Virus record (IMG/VR): IMGVR_UViG_3300025695_000059 | Span: 1-31,874 of that record | Reading direction: 5' to 3' (one strand) | Source: a virus | DNA: 31,874 bases | In this document: positions 7,835 to 13,946 of the stretch, one piece after another | How the letters are laid out: the number at the start of each line of letters is the position of its first letter | Numbering within the stretch: position 1 is the stretch's first letter | Made by a program: the position numbers and the translations under genes | The notes under the pieces: generated by a model | The model's database searches: none | Seen by the model: the letters and a program-made list of their open reading frames with translations, nothing else | What the model was told of the DNA's origin: nothing

Positions 7835-10597
7835 CTAACTTAAATTATTTATCATTTGTTGTAGTATCATTTTGGATGATAAAATAACTGTCTCATCAAC
7901 ACTATTGTCATTTGTATACCCCATTCTGTATATATTTTTTATCTTACCTTTAAGTACTATATTAAATTGATTACTGTTATAACCAATATTATTGTTAGTT
8001 AATTGATTTATATAATCTAAAGCGTAACCCTTTTTACCTTTGGTTAATTTACCTTCTTTAGTTATTATAGCATCATTCACATTTACTTCGTCAACACTGT
8101 AATCTTGGGTTGCGTCTATCGCTAAGTTGGTTACGTCAGTAGCTACGGCTATGGCTGTACCTATACCAAACACTGTTGATGCTATACCGCCACCCAGCGC
8201 TAATCCAGCTTGACCCCATTTACCCTCAACAGCATAACATATAGAGTCGAATATACCTATACCTAAACCTATGAGAGGTATTTTTTTTAATACTTGCTTG
8301 GCACCAGTTTTTAACATAGATTTAGCTATACCCTTAGCCCCAGATTGGGTTATTTTTTTCACCAGTACTCTTTTTAATTTTTTTCTACCAACACCTTCTA
8401 CTGTAGTAAAACCCATTTTAACTAATTTACCCGTAGGGTCAGCTGAGCTATAATCTTTGTTATACGCTTCTATATCATTGTTTAACCCATTTAAGTATTT
8501 ATCTTGGAACATTTGACCTGCACCCATTAACCCTTCGGATTGTATTTCTAACCCAGATTTCATTAACGATTGACCACCAACACCTACTTTTTCTTGAATA
8601 ACTTTACCTATGTAGTATATTAATTTACCTGAGTAGAACTCTAAAGGTTTTAATAAGTGTTTTATGATGTAGGGTTGTATTATATCTATTGAATCGGATA
8701 ATATTTTTGTAAAACCTTTTTGTGGGTCAGTCCATACATATAATAATTTATCTAACATACTATTAACAACTGAGGTAGCTCTTTTCATTATTTTTCCCCA
8801 TTCCCCATCAAAACCACCTGTTATGAATTTAACCAAACCATCACTGTATGACTTAACTAAATTATCTAAGTTTTGAATAGTATTATTACTAGTGAAATAT
8901 TTATCTAATACAACAAATACTTCGGAAAACCCGATCATAAATCTGTCAACAACCATGTTTATCCTTTCAGCTAGATTTTTCCTCATTATGGCTGATTCTT
9001 TGTTTTTTCTCTCTTGGTTAATCGTTTTTAATATACTAACGTTGCTAGGTATTTCGGATAACCTTTGGGTTACTCCGTTAGATAGTCTTATATTATAAGA
9101 TCCGTCTTCATTTAAGGTCATTAAATTTTTAAGTAGTTCTGATTTCTCTTCACCTATATTTAATTCAAATATACCTCTCTTCTCTAAAGCTTTTATCTTA
9201 TCTAAATCTTTACCTTGTTCTATCGCTACATTAAATAATTCTTCTGAGTCTTGACCTAATGCACTAGCTAGATTACGTATTATCTCACGATCTGCTGGTG
9301 ATATTTCAAAACCGTTTTTACCTTTGAAAGCTTTGTCTTTTAGCGATTCTATTAAGTCTGCTGTTAATTGTTCTGGTTCTAATATACTTTTACCCATTAA
9401 CACAAAAGGGTCACCAAAATAAAAAGCGAATTTACCTCCGAGTAATTTAGCTTTAGCGGCTACGTCAACTGCGATTTCTGGGTTTTTAAATGCGTCGGCA
9501 AAGTTTTTTACGGATTTAGAAACGTCTAACCTTAGTTTCTCAGTTTTAGTTACTAAATTAACCATACCTTTTAGACCCATGGTTATACCAAAACCAGTTA
9601 ACGCCACAGTAGTTTTATTTACACTGTTTAGTATTTTATATTGGTTTAGGTTTATAGCCATAGCTTTATCTCTCACATATTCCGTGAAATCTAATGTCTC
9701 GTCCACTGAATATCCTAGATTGTTAAAGTTACCCACAAATTCAGCGGCACCTTCTGTACCTAGAGCTGTACCTAGACCTAATTCTATTATTCTGGTGTAC
9801 TCTTCTTTGGAAAATAAATTATTTTTATTGGTTACGGAACTAAATTTACTGAACACTTTAGCTATATCTTCTAATTCACCACCTACGGTTAATACACCTA
9901 ACATTATATTAGGTAAACTACCTAAAAAAGTACCTGATTCACTTGCTGTTAACCCAGCGTCTGCTGATATTTTACCAGATAGAGTTTGGAATTTTAAATA
10001 CCATTTGTATGGTGCTAATATATCGAAGTTTTTAGGTATTAAGAATTTTACTACACTAATCGCTGCGTTTAATATACCTTTAGCTGCGCTTAGTAGTTTA
10101 TCACCCACAAATATAGCTATCATAGCTAAAGGGTGTCCACCTTTACCGTATTTAGCCATACCACCAGCCGCTTTAGCTGTTTCCTTTTCTATCTTTTTCT
10201 GTATTTCAGCCATTTTTTTGGCTGCTTCTAGTTGACCTCTTCTATCTTTTAATAATTTAGCTAATTTCTTATTACCAGATTTACTGAACTTATGTTCTTT
10301 TTCTCTGTATTCAGATATTTTTTCAGATAAAACTTTTTGTTCCTTTTTAAAATCCTTAGATTTTTTTATATCATCACTAACTATTTTACTAATCCTTTTA
10401 AAGTATTTACCTAATGTCTCTTGTTTGAGATCTAATTTATAATCTTCTTTTTTTGAATTTACTGAATCTATGGCGCTGTTTAGTGAGTCAGTTAAAAAGT
10501 TTTTCTTTTTATACTCACTTATATTACCGTTTTTATTTAATTCATTAACCTGATCAATTATATCAGAGAATTTTGAAGTTAGATCCCCTTGAGCCAT
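7835..10597 (-). CDS. Tape-measure-like tail protein, copy 1
   Basis: 920 residues. N-terminal ~150 residues are highly charged and coiled-coil-prone. A hydrophobic region follows near 155-195, then a long helical middle, and a glycine-rich hydrophobic patch near 800-840 (GLALGGGIASTVFGIGTAI). It aligns along most of its length with the next gene (884 residues), including the motifs NLFSKEE, NLGYS, EKLRL and ADREIIR.LASALGQ. Size, composition and place after tube and assembly genes fit a tail tape measure or a related tail-lumen protein. The ATG lies 9 nt downstream of the stop of the preceding gene, so the two are probably co-transcribed. Which of the two paralogues sets tail length cannot be told from sequence. 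Confidence 0.75.
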   Translation of the reverse strand: MAQGDLTSKFSDIIDQVNELNKNGNISEYKKKNFLTDSLNSAIDSVNSKKEDYKLDLKQETLGKYFKRISKIVSDDIKKSKDFKKEQKVLSEKISEYREKEHKFSKSGNKKLAKLLKDRRGQLEAAKKMAEIQKKIEKETAKAAGGMAKYGKGGHPLAMIAIFVGDKLLSAAKGILNAAISVVKFLIPKNFDILAPYKWYLKFQTLSGKISADAGLTASESGTFLGSLPNIMLGVLTVGGELEDIAKVFSKFSSVTNKNNLFSKEEYTRIIELGLGTALGTEGAAEFVGNFNNLGYSVDETLDFTEYVRDKAMAINLNQYKILNSVNKTTVALTGFGITMGLKGMVNLVTKTEKLRLDVSKSVKNFADAFKNPEIAVDVAAKAKLLGGKFAFYFGDPFVLMGKSILEPEQLTADLIESLKDKAFKGKNGFEISPADREIIRNLASALGQDSEELFNVAIEQGKDLDKIKALEKRGIFELNIGEEKSELLKNLMTLNEDGSYNIRLSNGVTQRLSEIPSNVSILKTINQERKNKESAIMRKNLAERINMVVDRFMIGFSEVFVVLDKYFTSNNTIQNLDNLVKSYSDGLVKFITGGFDGEWGKIMKRATSVVNSMLDKLLYVWTDPQKGFTKILSDSIDIIQPYIIKHLLKPLEFYSGKLIYYIGKVIQEKVGVGGQSLMKSGLEIQSEGLMGAGQMFQDKYLNGLNNDIEAYNKDYSSADPTGKLVKMGFTTVEGVGRKKLKRVLVKKITQSGAKGIAKSMLKTGAKQVLKKIPLIGLGIGIFDSICYAVEGKWGQAGLALGGGIASTVFGIGTAIAVATDVTNLAIDATQDYSVDEVNVNDAIITKEGKLTKGKKGYALDYINQLTNNNIGYNSNQFNIVLKGKIKNIYRMGYTNDNSVDETVILSSKMILQQMINNLS

Positions 10598-10606
10598 TTC
10601 TGTTTA

Positions 10607-11272
10607 TTAAAATTTAAAGGTTAGTGATTTACCTGATATATCTGGTCTTACACCAAAACCTATAGCCGACTTTATTGATTTATAGTTACCTGGTTTATTC
10701 AATACGTTTAAAAACACATCTAAAGATCTACCTGTTAAAAAATTATATGTTATGGTTTTCACCTTTTTAGTATCTTTTTCAACAATAGTTTCTATACTCT
10801 CGTCATTAGATACTATTTTAACCAAACCATCTTGTTTAAAACTATCATCGACAGAAACGTCTAACTTGAAATTTCTACTTAATAGAGGTTTTAAATCACC
10901 TAGTTCTGGTCCAGAGTTCTTTTTAAGGTACTCATAGTTTTTACCTAGATTAACGTTTATGTCGGGTATTCTAAATCTTTCAATCTTACCTTCTTTCATA
11001 AGGTAGAATAGAATAGATAGGACTATAACACTTAATTTATTTAGTTCGACTAGATCATCACTCTCTAAACTGTATTTATACTGATAATGGTGACCTAAAT
11101 AATTCTTCATAGCATCATCAACATCTTTATTAGCTCTACTGGCCATACTACCGTGTATTTCAGCGTGAGCGTTTGTTAAGAAATCGTCGAAGTTTTTTAT
11201 TTCATTATTCGATTCACTTAACCCCTCCATAATCAACTTAACTTGAGATTCTGTTAAAATATATTTTTTCAT
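10607..11272 (-). CDS. Unrecognised small protein with LTES N-terminal peptide
   Basis: 221 residues from the ATG at 11272. The frame is open upstream to 11299, but that extension would run through the promoter motif at 11285-11292, so the internal ATG is preferred. The protein starts MKKYILTESQVKLIMEGLSE, a peptide with the L-x-E pattern that T4-type prohead proteases cut. The rest (about 195 residues) is mixed charged and hydrophobic with no recognised domain. A late-type promoter sits 12 nt upstream, behind a bidirectional terminator. It lies just before the first tape-measure gene. It could be an internal head protein or a tail accessory protein. I do not recognise the family. Confidence 0.7.
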   Translation of the reverse strand: MKKYILTESQVKLIMEGLSESNNEIKNFDDFLTNAHAEIHGSMASRANKDVDDAMKNYLGHHYQYKYSLESDDLVELNKLSVIVLSILFYLMKEGKIERFRIPDINVNLGKNYEYLKKNSGPELGDLKPLLSRNFKLDVSVDDSFKQDGLVKIVSNDESIETIVEKDTKKVKTITYNFLTGRSLDVFLNVLNKPGNYKSIKSAIGFGVRPDISGKSLTFKF

Positions 11273-11284
11273 TTTTGTTTTATT

Positions 11285-11292
11285 TATAAATA
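11285..11292 (-). promoter_or_regulatory. Late-type promoter motif TATTTATA before 11272 gene
   Basis: The minus strand reads GGTGATATTTATAAATA, with TATTTATA 12 nt before the ATG at 11272. The same ten bases GGTGATATTT recur upstream of the tail tube gene. The short distance would give a very short leader. Confidence 0.65.
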
Positions 11293-11302
11293 TCACCAAA
11301 AC

Positions 11303-11331
11303 AAAAAACCCGCAGTTAAGCGGGTTTTTTT
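11303..11331. terminator. Bidirectional rho-independent terminator
   Basis: CCCGC and GCGGG flanked by A6 and T7 form a strong stem with loop AGTTAA. T tracts follow in both directions. On the minus strand it immediately follows the small gene ending at 11330 and separates it from the next promoter. Confidence 0.9.
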
Positions 11332-11503
11332 AATTTCTCTTAGATTTAGCTTTTTGCATCTCTCTTTCTCTAGCTTCTTTTATCTTATCATTCTCTTCCA
11401 TTAATATCTCAATAAACCTTCTTCTTTCAAATACTGGCATATTGATAACATCAGAATATGTAAAATTACCATGTTTGACTAGGACATAAGATTCATACAT
11501 CAT
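11330..11503 (-). CDS. Small tail-assembly-associated protein (possible frameshift extension of the preceding gene)
   Basis: From the ATG at 11503 this is 57 residues, starting MMYESYVLVKHGNFTYSDV and ending in a lysine- and glutamate-rich helix. The pattern (aromatic, H-G-x-F, then N-x-P-x-x-x-R) is like that of small proteins encoded next to tape measure genes in other phages. The frame stays open upstream to 11578 (GTG) and overlaps the end of the 253-residue gene by 62 nt across a run of nine T. Two readings are possible: a separate gene 13 nt after the upstream stop, or the C-terminal part of a frameshifted fusion. The ATG start is the simpler choice. It is followed by a strong terminator. 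Confidence 0.7.
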   Translation of the reverse strand: MMYESYVLVKHGNFTYSDVINMPVFERRRFIEILMEENDKIKEAREREMQKAKSKRN

Positions 11504-11516
11504 CTGATTTCTATAA

Positions 11517-12278
11517 TCAGACGTAAGGCCAAAGAAACTTGGACGTAATGGGAAGTTCACCAAAAAAAAACTCTCCACTTGGAGCTTGTATATTAATCGT
11601 TAAATCTAGCCCTGGTTCGTTGTCGGTTATGTGTTTCCTAAAGCTAGATGAATCCATTGGAGACATTGAGTCTACGAATTGCATAATAGCTGATTTATCT
11701 CTGATACCATCTACTTCTGTTATTTGGTTCTGAAGTCTAAGTGTCATTATTTGAGATATCGCACTAGAACCTAATTTCTTTGTTCTAACTTGATCCTCTT
11801 TAATCAACTTCTCATCATCATTAGCATTTAGAAACCTAAATTTAACATTTTTTTGTGATCTAGGTAGTAAGAATGAACATTCACCATTTTCATCAGGATC
11901 TAGTTCTATAGATTTTACTGGTAATTGACTTATATCAATATCTTCCACAAACGTTTGATCTGTTTTAGGGTCAGTTAATTCTACTGGGTAAATTTCACCG
12001 TATCCAGTAGCTCTTAAGAAAAAGATGATAGCGTTTCTATCGCCTGGTAATAAATCACCAGCTTTGATATCTTTATCTAATATCTTCTTTTCTAATAAAA
12101 CATCTAAAACCTTACCGCTCTGTAATAGGTTTGGTGAAGTTAGGATGTTTTCATCTGAGGCCGTCATGTAGGCTACTTTAACAGATGATTTTTTGTTTTT
12201 ATAAAACATACCTTTAGAGGGTAGTTCAATAACATCATGAGCTGGTTCAAAATAAACTTGTTGTTCTGAGTTTTCCAT
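11517..12278 (-). CDS. T4 gp26/gp51-like baseplate or tail assembly protein
   Basis: 253 residues. LPSKGMFY at 19-26, LLPGDRNAIIFFLRATGYG at about 76-94 and a C-terminus ending FLWPYV resemble the T4 baseplate protein family that includes gp26 (Pfam T4_baseplate). Members are hub or assembly factors of contractile tails. The gene lies between the tail tube and tape-measure genes, which is where tail assembly chaperones are normally found. Nine consecutive T at 11562-11570, coding for FFF near residues 237-239, lie inside the overlap with the downstream frame. A late-type promoter is 32 nt upstream. The family assignment is from remembered motifs and should be treated as probable. Confidence 0.65.
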   Translation of the reverse strand: MENSEQQVYFEPAHDVIELPSKGMFYKNKKSSVKVAYMTASDENILTSPNLLQSGKVLDVLLEKKILDKDIKAGDLLPGDRNAIIFFLRATGYGEIYPVELTDPKTDQTFVEDIDISQLPVKSIELDPDENGECSFLLPRSQKNVKFRFLNANDDEKLIKEDQVRTKKLGSSAISQIMTLRLQNQITEVDGIRDKSAIMQFVDSMSPMDSSSFRKHITDNEPGLDLTINIQAPSGEFFFGELPITSKFLWPYV

Positions 12279-12310
12279 ATTTTATTTAATTTGTTTAATA
12301 ATACTCTTTT

Positions 12311-12318
12311 TATAAATA
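12311..12318 (-). promoter_or_regulatory. Late-type promoter motif TATTTATA before the gp26-like gene
   Basis: The minus strand reads TAGTATTTATAAAAAG, 32 nt before the ATG at 12278. Because the core is nearly self-complementary, a plus-strand reading (TATAAATA) is also possible here. Confidence 0.55.
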
Positions 12319-12349
12319 CTATAAAGTTTAGTTTGTATAAAAAATATAG

Positions 12350-12357
12350 TATTTATC
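12350..12357 (+). promoter_or_regulatory. Late-type promoter motif TATTTATC before the Vsr-like gene
   Basis: The plus strand reads TATAGTATTTATCTAAAAG, with the octamer ending 15 nt before the ATG at 12373. It shares TAGTATTTAT with the minus-strand promoter at 12311, so the two face away from each other across about 30 nt. Confidence 0.6.
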
Positions 12358-12372
12358 TAAAAGTAAGAGTAT

Positions 12373-12786
12373 ATGGCTAAAAAGAAAGTTAAAAAGAAAA
12401 ATAAAATGCGTTCAGTTAGAAAAAAGATGAATGGTACTTCTAAATTAGAGACTTCTTTTGCTGATATACTTACGGAATTGGGTATAAAATTTAAACAGCA
12501 CTATGTTTTTAAGGAACGTGAATTCGATTTTCTTTTAACTGATCATAATATAATAGTTGAAACTCACGGTTGTTTCTATCATTGCTGTAAACAACATAAC
12601 CCAGAAGCAAAATATGCTTTTCAAAGAGCTAACCTTAAGAATGATAAACATAAAGTTAAACTAGTTAAGTTTGATCATAAGTATACATTATTGGTTATCT
12701 GGGAACATGAAATGAAAGAGAATGATGTACTCGTAGAGAGAGTTAATAAATTTATCACTAAGCATAGTAAATTACTTAACGATTAA
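12373..12786 (+). CDS. Vsr-like (PD-(D/E)XK-type) endonuclease
   Basis: 137 residues, with a very basic N-terminus (MAKKKVKKKNK) followed by a compact nuclease domain. KLETSFADILTELGI, then REFDFLL, IIVETHGCFYH and LLVIWEHE follow the order seen in Vsr-type very-short-patch repair nucleases and related homing endonucleases: a DF acidic strand, a V(D/E).GCF(W/Y)H strand with the metal or water-positioning histidine, and a C-terminal W-E strand. It is the only plus-strand gene inside the tail block, has its own promoter and a hairpin terminator, and so behaves as an inserted unit. A DNA repair, DNA degradation or homing role is possible; sequence alone does not decide. Family confidence is good, function uncertain. 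Confidence 0.75.
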   Translation: MAKKKVKKKNKMRSVRKKMNGTSKLETSFADILTELGIKFKQHYVFKEREFDFLLTDHNIIVETHGCFYHCCKQHNPEAKYAFQRANLKNDKHKVKLVKFDHKYTLLVIWEHEMKENDVLVERVNKFITKHSKLLND

Positions 12787-12798
12787 TTTATTATAATT

Positions 12799-12830
12799 AA
12801 AAAAGGGACTGTGAATCACAACCCCTTTTA
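12799..12830. terminator. Bidirectional terminator between convergent genes
   Basis: AAAAGGG and CCCTTTT pair, with an inner GTG/CAC pairing around loop AAT and two mismatches between. A and T runs flank the stem on both sides. It separates the plus-strand nuclease gene from the minus-strand tail tube gene. Confidence 0.8.
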
Positions 12831-12857
12831 TATATTTTACAATACTTATAGCTTTTA

Positions 12858-13346
12858 TTAGTAAACCAATATACAACGGTCCATTCTTAATGTAGCTGAG
12901 ATATCTGCAATTTCATCATCACTGTATTCTAATGACCCAAAATCAACATTAGTTAAGAAGGTACCTTGAAGTATCCATTTCTCAACAACAACACCAGTCG
13001 GATCTAACATCTCTAGTTCAATATCTTTTTTATAACCTGCGGCATAACCCATACGTCCAGTTACTGACTCTGCGTGTAGACGAACCCATTCCATTAAAGC
13101 TTGAGAAGCTGAAGGACCAATTGGATCTTTAAAGGTAACATCAATAGATTCCCAGTTAAATCTACCAGCAACATAAGTTGAGGTATTTAAGAAAGGTATT
13201 TCTACTTCATTTATTGTAACCTTTGGTCTAGATGTAGATATCACAAACCACTCGTTAATACCTAGTGAACTTGGAAATCTTAAAATAAATCTGTTCTTCT
13301 TCTTTGGTTCGTAAGGAACAGGCATTTTCATTAATAAGTTAGCCAT
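12858..13346 (-). CDS. Tail tube protein, T4 gp19-like
   Basis: 162 residues, close to T4 gp19 (163). The N-terminal region (PYEPKKKNRFILRFPSSLG), the VTFKDPIGPSASQALMEW strand-helix, the VEKWILQGTFLTNVDFGSLEYS segment and the D.C..Y C-terminus match the gp19/Hcp-like tail tube fold. The protein polymerises as hexamer rings to form the inner tube through which DNA passes. It lies downstream of the sheath gene as in T4 but is separated by a 600 nt non-coding spacer. It has its own late-type promoter 34 nt upstream and ends at a bidirectional terminator. Confidence 0.9.
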   Translation of the reverse strand: MANLLMKMPVPYEPKKKNRFILRFPSSLGINEWFVISTSRPKVTINEVEIPFLNTSTYVAGRFNWESIDVTFKDPIGPSASQALMEWVRLHAESVTGRMGYAAGYKKDIELEMLDPTGVVVEKWILQGTFLTNVDFGSLEYSDDEIADISATLRMDRCILVY

Positions 13347-13380
13347 ATTTTAATATATTTAAATTTTCTTTATTGTTTCT

Positions 13381-13388
13381 TATAAATA
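13381..13388 (-). promoter_or_regulatory. Late-type promoter motif TATTTATA before the tail tube gene
   Basis: The minus strand reads GGTGATATTTATAAG, 34 nt before the ATG at 13346. A second similar site (GACTATTTATATTAAAC) lies further upstream at 13505-13512. Confidence 0.65.
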
Positions 13389-13602
13389 TCACCAATTTTC
13401 CCTTTGTACGGATAATTCTAAAAAAAAGTTATTTAATTACGATTTAATTAACTATATTTGCTAGACCCCTACAGGTACGTTGGTTATTATACTTTATTGT
13501 TTAATATAAATAGTCTCAAAACCTCTTTTATTAAAAAAAATCAAAAATAATTTACTAAAAACTTGACTTTGTGGTTTTCAATCCTTATTTTTGATAAGGC
13601 TA

Positions 13603-13790
13603 TTATCCAGACCCCCCTATATATAAATAATATATATATATATAATAATATATAATATAATATAGGTACCTTATATATAATATATAATAATATTATAATA
13701 ATATAATATATAATAATATTATAATAATATAATATAGGTACCCTTATATATATAAATTATAATAACTTTATTATATTATTATTTATCCAG
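13603..13790. repeat. Direct repeat TTATCCAG flanking the A/T block
   Basis: TTATCCAG occurs at 13603-13610 and again at 13783-13790, bracketing a 172 nt nearly A/T-only segment. The arrangement looks like a target-site duplication, though eight bases can recur by chance. Confidence 0.4.
13683..13736. repeat. AT-only tandem repeat, 26 nt period
   Basis: A 28 nt A/T-only unit at 13683-13710 recurs exactly at 13709-13736, giving a 26 nt period with a 2 nt overlap. It sits between two TATAGGTACC sequences (13661-13670 and about 13733-13742). Confidence 0.85.
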
Positions 13791-13896
13791 CGCTAGCATC
13801 TATTTCTGATTTCTATAATAGACCAATCATTTAGATTCCTATTCTTAACTATTTACGCACTGAGTGATTTTTATATAAAACTTTATTAAACAAAAA

Positions 13897-13926
13897 AAAA
13901 GAGAGTAAATTAATACTCTCTTTTAA
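13897..13926 (-). terminator. Terminator after the tail sheath gene
   Basis: AAAAGAGAGTA and TACTCTCTTTT form an 11 bp stem with a 6 nt loop. On the minus strand it is followed by a run of T and lies about 20 nt after the sheath stop codon at 13947. Confidence 0.85.
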
Positions 13927-13946
13927 TTTCTATTATTTTATGTTAT

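Larger units (their letters stand above)
13389..13896. other. Non-coding AT-rich spacer between sheath and tube genes
   Basis: About 500 nt without a convincing gene. It lies between the terminator behind the sheath gene and the promoter of the tube gene. It contains an almost pure A/T block (about 13617-13782), short G/C islands (GACCCC twice, GGTAC three times), a small hairpin CCTTAT-TTTTG-ATAAGG near 13583-13599, and the 8 bp repeat TTATCCAG at both ends of the A/T block. A replication origin, an inserted element remnant or a non-coding RNA locus are all possible. Confidence 0.6.

Noticed and set aside
9579-10235. 218-codon plus-strand open frame opposite the 920-residue gene
   Set aside because: It lies wholly inside a well-supported minus-strand gene with a paralogue; the antisense protein has composition of a shadow frame.
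13452-13459. TATATTTG as a second Bacteroidetes-type promoter
   Set aside because: No TTTG lies about 20 nt upstream and no plus-strand gene follows; likely chance in AT-rich sequence.
13565-13591. TTTG followed by TATTTTTG as a promoter
   Set aside because: The gap is only about 14 nt, shorter than the 17-23 nt expected, and no gene follows on that strand.
13617-13782. CRISPR array
   Set aside because: The repeats are A/T-only, overlap and have no unique spacers; there are no cas genes.
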